Positions 12,421-23,030 of a DNA stretch of 64,000 nt are shown here, one piece after another. This DNA comes from Eucalyptus grandis (lineage: Eukaryota; Streptophyta; Magnoliopsida; Myrtales; Myrtaceae): contig NC_052614.1 in assembly GCF_016545825.1 (NCBI RefSeq), positions 62,541,034 through 62,605,033 on the forward strand. The letters run 5' to 3'. How positions within the stretch are numbered: position 1 is the stretch's first letter; each line of letters begins with the position of its first letter. Position numbers and translations under genes: made by a program. The notes below the pieces were generated by a model that saw only the letters and a program-made list of their open reading frames with translations, was not told the origin of the DNA and did no database searches.

Positions 12421-12459
12421 GCGTGATTTCACCGTACCTGGCTACCCTCTCTCGCCGTG

Positions 12460-12811
12460 GCGAAGCTTCTTTGTAACGCAACTTTAGTGGACGAATGATT
12501 TGTGTTAAGTTCAAAGTCCCTGTCTGGACCACCACGGTCAAACCAAGGTCTCCACCAACTGCCGCCGTGTCAAACCTCTCGATACCTGGTTCAACTTTAG
12601 CCGATACAAGCAGAAAGTCAAAACTCTTGACTTTGATCTCGCCTGTCGGCACCACCACGGTCAAACCAAGGTCTCCATCAACTGCCGCCGTGTCAAACCT
12701 CTCGATACCTGGTTCAACTTTAGCCGATACAAGCAACAAGTTAAACCTCTTGACTTTGGACTTAACACAAATCACTCGTCCACTAAAGTCGCGGTGCAAA
12801 GAAGCTTCGCC
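12460..12811. repeat. Inverted-repeat unit enclosing two 123-bp direct repeats (copy A)
   Basis: The left arm (12,460-12,518, beginning GCGAAGCTTCTTTG) is reverse-complementary to the right arm (12,752-12,811, ending CAAAGAAGCTTCGCC) with few mismatches, over about 59 bases. Between them a 123-base unit occurs twice: 'accaccacgg' starts at 12,528 and 12,651, each followed by 'tcaaaccaaggtctcca'. Transcripts of either strand could fold into a stem with the tandem repeat in the loop. Both strands are open over most of the unit, which I take as a by-product of the repeat and not a gene. A diverged inverted relative lies at 23,000-23,656. Confidence 0.85.
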
Positions 12812-14365
12812 CTTATTCCTCATAAGTGCACTCCAAATGCCGGTCCCTTCCTTGATGAAAGAGAAATTAAGTATAGGGTCAAAGAAGGTACGACATCCCC
12901 AGATGCGGTGAACGCAAGGCCGAACGATGAAGCTCACCTACCGGGGTTTCGATTTCACCCCCACAAGCAAAAACGAAATGTGACCACATTACGAGACAAT
13001 ACATTCATTTGATAATGTAATTAATGAGTCCTCGCATGAAATATTTGTTCCATTTATTTGATTTTTTTTAAAGATATTATTGCTAAGATAAATGAGAAAT
13101 TAACTTCTTTTTTTCCTCTCTTGTCAAAACAAACACAAAATAAATTAAAGAGCAAGGTTTGAGATCCTGTGCCTTCCTAACCCACAATGTAGATTGGATT
13201 GAAGTTTCCCTTTCTCATGACCTTCCGATGATCATATTGATAGAATTCACTAGAAAAGATAGAAAAATGCAAATTATATAGTTCCAATGATATTCCTTGG
13301 AGATTCTGCTGGCAACTAGCGCCTGAAAGTCTCTGGCGATGGCGGCCTCCTGCCCCGACTCCTGCCTTTAAGCTTGCCTCCTCAAAAACGTGCCAACGAA
13401 ATGAGTTTGTGTTACTCACTTAATCACAAATAAATCTTAGATTTTGCTAATCGAAAAAGAAGAATCTTATTCACTAATTATGAGCACGAACCGAATAAAT
13501 AAATAAATAAACGCGCATTCCCGGCACGCACGGAAGAATCTTCGCGGACTTGGCATCTCCCCCACAAAGCTTGTTTATTATTGGTTAAAAAGCTCCGAGA
13601 AAGGTTGTATCTAAGGCAGGGCCGATTTCGTGCCGCCCAGACGTCTAAGAAAAAAAAAGTACTTTCTTTGCTTTTTCCTCCCCACTTTTTCTCATCGTCC
13701 ACCTCCTCTCCTCTCCCTAGTCCTTACACGGGAAACTCACCACCGTGGAAAGCCACCTTCTTCCTTTTCTTCCCCTGCCCAGGCAACTAAGCGGGCGACA
13801 TAGATGATTTAACACTGAGCAGCTTTATCGTAGACACAAGTGGGAACGCGGCCCTCAATTAGCAAGAATTTTGAAAAGCCATTTCCTTTTATTTTTTCCA
13901 ATGACCTAGTCTTTGTGTCTTCAACCTTAAGGTAGCCTCAAATTAGAAAGAAGTTCGAGCCTTGTTATGTTGGTTTGGATTTTTGCTAAAAGCAAATCAG
14001 ATTTTATGCATGACCAGAAACTGCATAACGACTGTAGGATAATCACCGATTCCATACTGTAAGTTCATGAATTAATGGTGAAATTGGGGTGGGATGGACC
14101 AAAAAAAACAGGTTTCTTTGCTTTCAAGATCCAACTAGACTGAGTTCGTGCTCCATTGAATTTGCACACTATCGAGATCATGAGAAATTAAATCAAACGA
14201 ATGCCTTTCTCAGAGAGGCTTTCGACATTTTGGTGGTAAAGATAGGAATAAAACTCCGTCGGTTTTGTCCTTGTCATGATTCAACGGTCATCATATACTG
14301 CTTTAAAAAAAAACAAAAAACGAGATCTGCTTGTGTATAGCCCCCAAGATCAAAATATATGAGCA
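12812..14365. other. Unassigned sequence between inverted-repeat unit and permease 3' flank (copy A)
   Basis: No gene is recognisable. The first part (12,812-13,260) is repeated inverted at 23,000-23,560. The short piece at 13,200-13,260 also matches 17,990-18,050 in inverted orientation. The rest (13,400-14,365) is found only in copies A and B. Confidence 0.6.
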
Positions 14366-14651
14366 AGAGAAGATCTTGAACTTCCTTTTTCTTGAAGCTT
14401 CCCATTTTTATTGATAAATTATACAAGAGTCACATTCTTATGACGATGGACACAACATGCAGACACTAACTATAGCCCTTCCTGTCCCTACATAGTTATA
14501 CAGTGAAACTGAAACATGACCCTAAAACTTATCACACAGCAAATTCCACAAACACAATAAACTTTCTGCGAACATGAACATGAAAAATAATCTCTTGCGC
14601 CTTCACTCGGTCCTTTCCCTACTTGCGACATTCCTATCAGTAGCACGATGT
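14366..14651 (-). other. 3' flank of the amino acid permease gene
   Basis: Sequence following the permease stop codon on the minus strand. It includes poly-A-signal-like AATAAA-type words (for example near 14,555-14,560, seen as TTTATTGTG on the opposite strand). This is the first stretch to the right of the visible A/B similarity. Confidence 0.35.
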
Positions 14652-17575
14652 TTAGTAGTCAGTACTGAATGGCTTGAAGGACTTGAGGTCGAGAAATACA
14701 TCGGCGACAGAACCAGCGGCTGCAGCAATGGTGATGATAAGGCAAGCCACATTTACAATCTGGAGGAACACCCACTTGGTGCTCCACTTGGGTATTTTCT
14801 TCTGCTTAATATACATCTCGACTGGGAAAAAAGACCGTGAGGGGCCAAAAACCTAGCGCTCCGAGCAGCCCAACAATGTCGTTGAAGAATGGGAGGAGCA
14901 TGGAGATGAAGGTGGTCCCGATCACGAAGACCGTCCTCCAGACCAACTGGAAGGGTTTGAGCTCGTAAGGGCTGCACCTGGGGATGCGGATTTCGATCTT
15001 CCTCTCGATGAACTGGCTGTTGGGAAATTTCTCATCCAAGGTCTTCTCAACATAGGCGAATAGGGGTTGGCAGTTGAATTGGTACGTGCAGAGGAGGACG
15101 ATCACGATTGTGGCGTTTGCAATGTCGACCATCCAGTATGGGTTGTAGAAGCCGAACCCAGTGAGGAGGTTTTTGGGTGCCATATCGCCAAAGGCTGCGT
15201 ATCCCATGCACACACAGATCATGTAGAAAAGGGTTGTGGCTGCTATGCTGATAAGACTGGCCTTCTTTCGTCATCTTTGATTCAGATGGAGAGGACTGGA
15301 TGGTGTCCTAAAACAAATATAAACTCATCATGTCAACGATTTCAATTCATCAGAACTATTAACCATCACTAGTACTTTCTCGTGTCATGCATTTGAGAGA
15401 GCTCTGGTCACCTGAACTTCAATGAGGATGAGGAAGTACGAATAGGCAAAGGTGATGTTACCAAGAGCCTGGAAGTTCCTCCAAATTTTCTGCGTTGAGG
15501 TCAAGGCCCCGATGTTGATTCCAGTGAGACTTCCCTTAATTTTTCCTGTCTCTGAAGATAAAACAAACCAGAAGAGAACACTAAATCAGAACTTCATAAT
15601 TCGACTCGGTTCTATCACCAATGGAGATAGCTTAGAAACATAAATAGAGCAGTTTAGCAAGAAAAAATTTCATGTACCTGCAAGTTTGGCAATACTAAGG
15701 CCAAGTTCAATGATGGTGTAGGTAAAGGACATGAAGGCGGCGACTATGGACAGCCACCACAGCTGATTGAAATTGGGGATCTGAGAGAAAATGATTTCAA
15801 TGAAGCCAAACGCAATCATGTAAGGATTGCTGTTGATGTGACGCGGGTCCTTCTCACCTTTCTCGTGGAAGCAATTGGATCTCTTGATAGCCCTGCAATG
15901 ACCATGGAAGCCAATAAAATCAAACTCACATAACTTTTGACACCATCGAAATAGCAATCACTAGAATTCTCATTGCAAATATACTCACATCATGCTGGTG
16001 GAAGATGCAATGGTGTGACCAATGGCAACCCCAAAGAGGCTCACGTATAAAACCAGCTCAAAAAGCTTGATTTTGAAGCTACCTGGAGAATTTAATAAAA
16101 GATAAGATTTTAGCACCCAACACAACATGATTGGACTTGACTCGGACATTAGTATGTGAATATGAACATGAACACAGATACAAATGTGACATACCAAGAT
16201 TGTCACGGACAGCACCCATGTAGGTGTAGTTACGGTTGCCGGTGGTGGGGTCGCCGGAGCGATAACAGGTGGTGAGGAGGGTGGAGGTGTAGTAAGTGAC
16301 AAAGGCAAATAGGAGCACGATGGTGGGGCCAGCAATCCAGCCGAGCTGCGCGATGGCCCAAGCCAGGGACGGGCCTCCAGATCCGATCAGTTCTGTGATT
16401 ATGAGAGCGCTCGCTGTCCATACCGTCTCTGCATTTATTCACACACAAGCCAAGAAAATATTCAGTGCATCTTGTGCCAGCGTGACAAACCAGAAGGACT
16501 GTGATCACCCCCTTCTTTCCCCACCGAGCCTTCAGCCGATCGATGAAGAGAGACGAATGAGGTCACATTGAAGAGGCGGGAGGAAATGGGATCGGAGAAG
16601 TCACTGCCGGCGAGGTTGAGCCGTCTGAGCCAGCCGAGGAGGCCAAGCTCGAAGGGGATGCAGCCGAAGAGGTTCTTGCCAGCGAGGAAGAGGGACGCAA
16701 CCCGGCCGTGAGTGCAGGCGATGCCGGACCAGAGGGGTGGCGCGGTGGTTCGTCGGTCCTCCGAAGGCTTGGCGGAAGAGAGAGACTAGGGCGACAGAAG
16801 AGAGAGAGAGCTTGCGGGGCGATAATTTCTTGGTCGGGGCGGGAGGAAGAGGACGCTCAGCTTAAAGTTTGCTAGCTAGACAAGTTGGGCCCATTGAACA
16901 TGTGTCGCATTTGTCAATCATCACATGATGCACCCAATGTAACATGTCACTAAACATTCTAGCTTTCCATTTTAATTTACTCCGTTAAAATGGAAAAGAG
17001 AAGAAGAATTGCTGCTTTAGCTAAAGCAAGAAAAGTGTACCATCCTCACCACACATCTTCAAATTTACTATTAATAGAATATACTGCCAGACAACATACT
17101 TGGAGATGTATAATTAGGAGGGTACCGTGGAAAGTATCTCTAAGCATTTTTTTTAAAAAAAGGTCGTAATTTCAGCTACTCTCCTGAGATCACAACACGG
17201 GTTGACGTGAAATGCTTGCGGGGCTAGGCTACTGGCGAGATAAATTTCCTTTTTCACTGACTCTGTTTTACAGAAATAGTCCTTTTTTTTCCTGTGAAGA
17301 ATATCTCATACTTTTGTTGCTTTATTCCCTGGTTTGTTGGCGGTATTGACATGATGCCATTGATCTTGAAGACAGGTGATTCTTTGTGGTAGCTCGCCCA
17401 AGTCCTTCATAACAAGTCGTGGTAATTTTCACTTCACTCTTTTCAGGAAAGAAATGAAGACAAAAATAAAGTCACCTGTGCGTTTGGGACGACGGTCGTC
17501 ATTGAAGCATTCGGAGCCATCTTCTGGGGGGACATCAATGGATGCATGGACGATCTGGTTGTTTGGATTCTCCAT
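14652..17575 (-). pseudogene. Amino acid permease, AAP family, six exons, two frameshifts in last exon
   Basis: This family makes plasma-membrane proton-coupled amino acid importers of the AAAP superfamily. Exons (minus): 17,575-17,476; 16,428-16,195; 16,082-15,989; 15,892-15,678; 15,551-15,412; 15,307-14,652. All introns are GT-AG and the phases fit. Exon 1 begins MENPNNQIVHASIDVPP and ends in the usual PKRT. Exon 2 has 'TVWTASALIIT' and 'LAWAIAQLGWIAGP'. Exon 4 has 'AIKRSNCFHE' and 'NPYMIAFG'. Exon 5 has 'GSLTGINIG' and 'FAYSYFLILIE'. Exon 6 has 'GYAAFGD', 'LLTGFGFYNPYW', 'GLLGALGFWPLTV' and the terminal 'FKPFSTDY'. Without two single-base insertions (near 15,265 and near 14,828) the product would be 478 residues, the normal AAP length. 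Either the gene is a young pseudogene or the assembly has two homopolymer-type errors. 'IGSGGPSLAWA' replaces the usual IGSGVLSLAWA. Confidence 0.92.
16540..16795 (-). pseudogene. LRR receptor-like kinase N-terminal fragment in permease intron 1
   Basis: The minus-strand translation contains 'WSGIACTHGRVASLFLAGK' followed by 'ELGLLGWLRRLNLAGSDF', ending in 'RLFNVTSF'. This is the LRRNT region and first leucine-rich repeat of plant LRR receptor-like kinases. Only about 80 residues are present, with no signal peptide, transmembrane or kinase part. It is GC-rich compared with its surroundings and sits inside intron 1 of the permease in the same orientation, so it is probably a transduplicated or recombined gene piece. 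It could be spliced out with the intron. Confidence 0.7.
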
Positions 17576-17720
17576 GAGAGAGAGAGAGAGAGAGAGAGAG
17601 TTGGATAATGGAATTGAGAAGAAGGAATTAGAGTCGGTGTGGTTAGAGTGGCCAAGAGAAGAATGAAGTGAGAGGTGCAGGAGGCCTGAGGGATGGCTGT
17701 AGATGGAGTTATATACAGCA
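17576..17720 (-). promoter_or_regulatory. Permease 5' leader and TATA box
   Basis: Directly before the ATG the transcribed strand has a (TC)n run (17,577-17,600), typical of plant 5' leaders. A TATA box reading TGTATATAAC on the minus strand lies at about 17,708-17,717, roughly 135 bases upstream of the ATG, a plausible distance for core promoter plus leader. Confidence 0.55.
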
Positions 17721-17989
17721 AAAATTCAGAAGAGAGGGGTGGTATTGTGGAACTAGACTCGTGGGAACACAGACATGTTAAAAGTATGATTTTGCGGTTT
17801 GGAATCAAATGAAACCAGTAAAGGTCTCGTTTCATCCAAGTGCACATGAGCGGCCTTGTTTGCATCTAAATGCACGTAAAGAAGAAAAATTGGGTATCGT
17901 GGAAAGTCGACATGCATGCAAGGATGTAAAAAGAGGGAGAGAGAAACAGGATGTGAGGTCGGCATGGAGTCAGCAAAATGTCTTTCGAA

Positions 17990-18440
17990 CTCGTTGCCAA
18001 AAGATCGATGCTCATTTGCGTTTTCTATTTTCCTAGTGAATCCTATCAATATGATCAATCTAGAGCATAGGCCACTCGTAGCCAGCAATAATAGCAAGAG
18101 GGGAACCGACGTGGGAGAAACATTCGAGGGTCTTCACAATATGGGAAGAGAATTTGGTTGGTTAATTAAAAAGGAAAGCATGTCATAGGTCACCTAATGA
18201 TAAAATGACAATGGTCTTTCTAGTGTCTAATAATAACCTCATAGATATTACACACATATGTTTGAGTTCCTAGCAAAATCAAATTTGATTAGCTATAGTA
18301 GCGTGTTGAAGAATAATGAAGGCTTGTTCGCATTTTTTTCCCGTTCAAAATATGGTAGGTGATTTGATCCTCTTATCGGAAGGGATAAAGACTATATCAT
18401 ATGTCAGTTGTTTATCCGGCTACGTTACTTCCGCTCTCGT
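17990..18440. repeat. Dispersed repeat, related to 26,800-27,180
   Basis: From about 18,060 ('cactcgtagccagcaat') to 18,440 ('ggctacgttacttc') the sequence aligns in the same orientation with about 26,850-27,170. Shared blocks include 'gggagaa', 'ttctagtgtc/ttctagcaaaatcaa', 'ggtgatttgatc' and 'gacaaagactat'. The adjoining 17,990-18,050 matches 13,200-13,260 inverted. It is diverged and non-coding. The unit has been copied several times in this region. Confidence 0.65.
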
Positions 18441-18470
18441 TGTTGTATTGGATTAAAAGGTTATCACCGC

Positions 18471-18800
18471 ATCTCTAGATAGATAATACAAGTGGGAGTT
18501 TGCCCGCACATGGAGATTATTATTGGTGTGTACACGAAAATATTGCTTTCTCATCTTTTCTCCAAAATCACTACATCTCTAGATGGATAATACAAGTGGG
18601 AGTTTGCTCACACACATGGGAATTATTATTGGTGTGTACACGGAAATATCGCTTTCTCATCTTTTCTCTGGAGATTACAATTGGTACACGGTACACGGAA
18701 ATATCGCTTTCTCAATCTTTTCTCCATATATTATTGTTGGAATATGGAAATATGGCTTTGTCATCTTGGTATATGGGAGATATCGCTTTTCTCCGGAGAT
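18471..18800. repeat. Degenerate tandem repeat, period about 103
   Basis: 'atctctaga.ggataatacaa' starts at 18,471 and again at 18,574. Each is followed by 'gtgggagtttgc', 'ttattattggtgtgtacac' and 'atcgctttctcatcttttc'. A third and fourth partial unit continues to 18,800. The overlapping open reading frames are products of the repeat. Confidence 0.8.
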
Positions 18801-18892
18801 GATTCTTGGTGGAAGGAATCGAAAAGAGACTTACTCCGACCAGATGCTTAGTAAAGAGACTTTATTTGAAGATAAATAGAAGTTACTCATAT

Positions 18893-19040
18893 TACTACCG
18901 GCCGAGGTGGCTCTGCTTTATTTGGATAAGAGCTCCATTGATCATTGTCAAAAGGTGAGGGGTTCGAAATCCAGTGGAGACACTTGATGTTTTAAGTGTG
19001 ACGATTGTACGAGATTTCTGGGTATAAAAAAAAAAAAAAA
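18893..19040 (+). mobile_element. tRNA-derived SINE with long target duplication
   Basis: An RNA polymerase III B box (GGTTCGAAATCC) lies at 18,961-18,972. An A-box-like 'gtggctctgctttatttgg' lies about 50 bases upstream, and the element ends in a TATA-plus-poly-A run (19,023-19,042). The flanks 'aatagaagttactcatat' (18,875-18,892) and 'aatagaagctactcatat' (19,041-19,058) are an 18-bp target duplication with one mismatch. All SINE hallmarks are present. The body is about 150 bases. Confidence 0.88.
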
Positions 19041-19059
19041 AATAGAAGCTACTCATATG

Positions 19060-20008
19060 ATTCGACCTAGAAACAAGCAGAATGACCCATTATTCTATTT
19101 ACAAATTTATTACTAATAAAAGATTGCTTGTTAAATAATCCGTGATTAGACATATATATCGTTACATGGCCGTACTTGCTTTTCTTTTTCCATTTATGAA
19201 TCTCCCATTCATAGAACTTTTTTACGTGGGATCAACGTATTAGGCAACATAAAATTAAATAAAATAAAAAAAAAGTTTTCCATCGAATAATTCTTTTAAA
19301 AATCGGACATATATCAATAAAAATGGAGCTGATGATCAAGCTTTTGGAGTTGGCCCAAGAAATCATTGGTAACATCTTCTTAAGCTGATCAAAACGATGG
19401 CCACACATATCTCCTAGATAAGCAAAATGTGATCATCCAAAAAAACATGCTATAAAACTGCAAATTGATTGCTGCTGACAACACGATATAATTAAAACCG
19501 ATCGATTTCGATCCTTATATTTTCTTTTGGATCTGAAAAAGGGTTGTGGACAGATGCGCTAATAAATCATGGGAAAAGCGAAGTACCCCACGACTGTCTA
19601 ATCAAGCTTTGAACTCGGCCTGATTATGCCAATCATATAACCGTATTAAGCTCCTGAAAGATTAATTAAAGCTGGCAAAAGGAGAGAGAAAATCGAAGAG
19701 TGGAGGGAGGAGTTGACCCTCATCCGATTCTATGTCCACAATAGTCGCCTCGTGGAGGGGAGTGGAGGAAATGATTTTAAGCCTGATAAAAAGCCAACCC
19801 TTTTGCCAAATTAAATTAATACAGGCTTGTGGAATTCTGGCTGTTATCTTGCTCTTCCAAGTGCTTATAACTCTTAAGCCTTCACTCCATTCAACCATCA
19901 ATCTGCATCTTCATCTTCCTCGGCTTTGGTTCCCCACACTTATTTAAATTTACACAAATCTCGATCGTTGATGAGTCATCACTATATACCAATGACTGTG
20001 TCCATGCC
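19060..20008. other. No recognisable gene
   Basis: AT-rich intergenic sequence. Open frames are short and match no family I know. There is no repeat structure that I can define. Confidence 0.5.
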
Positions 20009-20370
20009 TGGACAGGTCCTTAAACTGTCCCATTTATTGGAGTCAACTCCAAACGTAAAATGGGATAATGATAAACTGCCGGAGGTAAAATTTAACCAAA
20101 ATTGGAAAAATTCCCCCGGGCCTGATCCTCGTGATGATGCCGCCTGGCATGTCGCCAACACGGGGCAGGGTCCAGGACGCCTTACAAAGAAGCTGGTTGG
20201 ACCTGGACAGGTTCTTAAACTGTCTCGTTTATTGGAGTCAACCCCAAACGTAAAATGAGGTAATGATAAATCGCTGGGAGTAAAATTTAACCAAAATAGG
20301 GAAAAATTCCCCCGGGCCTGATCCTCGTGATGAGGCCGCTTGGCATGTCGCCAACACGGGGCAAGGTCAT
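20009..20370. repeat. Tandem duplication, period 195
   Basis: 'gacaggt.cttaaactgtc' starts at 20,011 and 20,206. Both copies continue through 'tttattggagtcaac.ccaaacgtaaaat', 'aaaattcccccgggcctgat' and 'tggcatgtcgccaacacggg'. The unit is high in GC relative to the flanks. I do not recognise it as coding on either strand. Confidence 0.85.
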
Positions 20371-20638
20371 CAATGTGCCTAGCAGTAGACAAAAAATTCC
20401 CGTAATTGGCTAATTGTCGATAGCCACACCACATTTGATGCCAAGTTATATTTGCTCATATCAGGATCATGTCGATTATAAAGATTTGGCTATTTTTTGG
20501 TATAAACACATACTCCCATTTTTGTTATTTTAAAAATTTGAAAGGCACGGATTACCTCTCAAAAGTTTGGATGGGTGCGTATTATATCTTGAATGCTTCA
20601 CACTCCGCATTTTGACAACCACTTTATGTTTGCCTTTG

Positions 20639-21523
20639 GGGAAAAGTATCAAAATAGTTCTAAACATTTTGTATTGGTATTAATTCAGTTCTAAACTTTT
20701 CAATTAGACTAATTTAGTCATAAACATTTTTATATTGGTACCAATTCAATCAATTTGGCTAATTTAAGCCGGAAATTGCTAATATGGCGCTGGCGGTCTT
20801 ACGTGGCGCCACATGGAAAAATTTTATGATTTTTATAATTTTTTTTTCAGATTTTTTTAAATTATTTATTTATTTATTTATTTTTTCTCTTTTATTTTAT
20901 TTTTATTTTTATTTTCTCCTTACCCTTGGCTGGCGAGGGCCCCGCGCCCTTGCCGGCCACAAGTGAGGCGTCGGCCCCCACCGGATCTAGGCGAGGCCTC
21001 GGCACCCTTGTCAACCATAGGCGGGCGCGGCGGCCCTCGCTTGTGGCAAGCGAGGGCACGGTGGCCCTCGCCAAGATCCGAGCAAGGGCATGTACATGCT
21101 CAGCGCTTCTCCTCGCAGCATCTCTCTCCGTCGCTGCTCGAAGACTCTGCCTCCCCCGAGGGCCCTTGCTTGAATGCAGGTGAGGGCGCGAGGCCCTCAT
21201 CGGCCAATGGGCGGGTTTCGGCCCTCGCCGGTGGGACGAGGGTGCGGGGCCCCTCACCCCCGACCAGCCAGTGGCTGGCGATGGTTGGCCGGCTGGCCGA
21301 CGACCTCGCCGGCCAAGGGTAACGAGAGAAAGATAAATAAAAAAAAAAAAAGACAAAAAAAAAGGAAAAAAAGAAATAAATAATTTGAAAAATCTGAAAA
21401 AATTATAAATAATCATAAAATTTGTCCCACGTGGCACCACGTAAGATACCGAGAGCTTAAATTAGCCGGATGGACGAATTGGTACCAATACAAAATGTTT
21501 ATGACTATTTTGGTACTCTTCCC
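20639..21523. mobile_element. Mutator-like non-autonomous element with long terminal inverted repeats and GC-rich core
   Basis: The left end begins GGGAAAAGTATCAAAATAG and the right end, reverse-complemented, GGGAAGAGTACCAAAATAG. The match continues for about 300 bases on each side, including 'cattttgtattggta', 'cttacgtggcgccac' versus 'cttacgtggtgccac', and AT-rich arms. The flanking 9 bases are TTGCCTTTG (20,630-20,638) and TCGCCTTTG (21,524-21,532), a Mutator-sized target duplication with one mismatch. The core (about 20,925-21,320) is very GC-rich, with repeated 'gcgagggc/gccctcgc' words. Its open frames are Arg/Pro/Ala-rich on both strands and look like composition artefacts. Confidence 0.85.
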
Positions 21524-21532
21524 TCGCCTTTG

Positions 21533-22555
21533 TAACATCTTGACACATCATCCTCTGATTGACGATAGGTTTGCGAACCATTACCATTAGTCATTGCTTC
21601 TTTTGGAATGGTATAGAGACTTGACAAGATTTCATTTTCATTCAACTTCAACTTCATCTTCATCTTCATCTTCGTCTTCAATTTTGATGCAAGCTACTCC
21701 TCGTTCCAGTTTCTCTTTTCTTGGAATTCTCCATTATACTTCAACCCAGTGCTTCAATTAAATCCCAAAGCTCCTGAATATTCGGCTTCCGCATATCTTT
21801 CTCGCTTTGACAAATGACAACTATATGTTCCAGCCCCACGACGACTCTATGGAATAATCCTGATCAAGTAACTCTGTGTCCCTGTTTTATACGAGATCCA
21901 TCAGATCGTATCTCTCCAACTTTAAAGGGTTGATTTCCGCGCTTTGTTAGAGAAAAGCTTCCTATCCATGAAATTTCCATGATAGAGTGTGTCTGATTGC
22001 CCAAATCTAGTTAATTTAGGGCTTTTCCTTGCCTTTGACCTTAAATTTTACCGATGGTGCTTGAGACTAAATTCTATATCTCCTGTCTGAGAAAAAAAAA
22101 AAAAACCAAAATCGAGAAAGCTTTTCAATTATGATAGTGACCTTGGCGGGCGGCGCATGATAGCCTTGGGTCGTGTCACTATCATCCTTGCCGCATTATA
22201 CGAGGAATCCACATTCATGCATCTTCGTCCATTTTCTTTGGCCCTTTTCGGGTTCTTCAGGCTTGGATTGCCCTGTATTTTCCTGCTCCTTTTACCTGAC
22301 AGAGGGCGTAAATTAACCTAGTCTAGGGAAGTAGAACTCCGGACTCATCTCCCCGATTTCGTGGGTTTTCGTTTGCAAAGTCATCCTCTTAAGCCGATTC
22401 CTAGATATATTTCCCCATTCAAATATTTCTTGAGGTCATGTTATTAGTATCCCGCCAATGACATTAACATATGTCCCTTCACTATGTCGATTTCCCTTCT
22501 CTTTTCCCATTTGGACTTCCAAATGGAGCGTAAAAACTCTAATTACGTGTGCTCA
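21533..22555. other. No recognisable gene
   Basis: Contains a short 'cttcatcttcat' trinucleotide-like tract near 21,645-21,690. No open frame matches a family. Confidence 0.45.
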
Positions 22556-22558
22556 TCT

Positions 22559-22660
22559 CAGGAAAATTATCAAAAAAATCCTAAATATATTGTATTTTTG
22601 CTTTCAATATTGCCAATTCAGTTTTAAACATTTTTTCTTCTTGTGTTTGAAAAATTGAGA
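22559..22660. mobile_element. Truncated end of a Mutator-like element of the same family
   Basis: 'ggaaaattatcaaaaaaatc' followed by 'ctaaatatattgta' and 'gccaattcagttttaaaca' resembles the ends at 20,639 and 28,960. No opposite end is found, so this is a broken copy. Confidence 0.5.
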
Positions 22661-22680
22661 GTTCAATCAATCTATGCCGT

Positions 22681-23030
22681 GGGTTCATCTCTCCTTGAAT
22701 CGTGAGTCCATCATCGACATCTCCTCCTTTAAGTTAGCCTAATAAAACATTACATTGATGTCATCTTTGCTCGCAATTTGAAGTTGGAAACCAACATTAG
22801 GCTATGCTTTTCGGGAAAAAGATGAAGACGGAAAACTTCAATCCAATCTACGTTGTAGGTTCATCTCCTCCTTGAATCACGAATCCATCATCGACATCTC
22901 CTCCTTTAATTTAGTCTAATGAAATATTATATTCAGAGTTGCTCACAATATAAAGGTGGAGGTCAACATTAGGTCATGCTTCCTCGTAAAACGTGAGAGA
23001 GGGAAATTTCAAATCCAATCTACGTTGCGT
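22681..23030. repeat. Degenerate tandem repeat, period about 178
   Basis: 'ggttcatct' then 'ccatcatcgacatctcctcc' occurs at about 22,681 and 22,858. Each copy runs on to 'caacattaggc/tcatgctt' and '..ttcaatccaatctacgttg'. The last segment matches the sequence at 13,185-13,215 in inverted orientation, which links this array to the dispersed repeat family of copy A. Confidence 0.7.

Larger units (their letters stand above)
1..14365. repeat. Segmental duplication, copy A
   Basis: The sequence from position 1 to the motif GAGCA at 14,361-14,365 reappears in the same orientation and order at 47,677-62,188. All internal landmarks are shared: pararetrovirus tail, AT-rich microsatellite, LINE end, hAT element, copia fragment, and the inverted-repeat unit. 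Differences are scattered single bases, small indels and microsatellite length, which points to a duplication old enough to have diverged but not ancient. The left border lies outside the window. To the right, copy A runs without a break into the 3' flank of the permease gene. Confidence 0.95.

Noticed and set aside
12386..12937. 183-codon minus-strand and 138-codon plus-strand open frames
   Set aside because: Both strands are open because a 123-base unit divisible by three is repeated within inverted arms. Copy B breaks the frames, and there is no recognisable domain.
20892..21440. 182-codon GC-rich open frame
   Set aside because: Lies inside the inverted-repeat Mutator-type element; Arg/Pro/Ala-rich in all frames, and its ends are poly-Lys/Phe from AT-rich arms.
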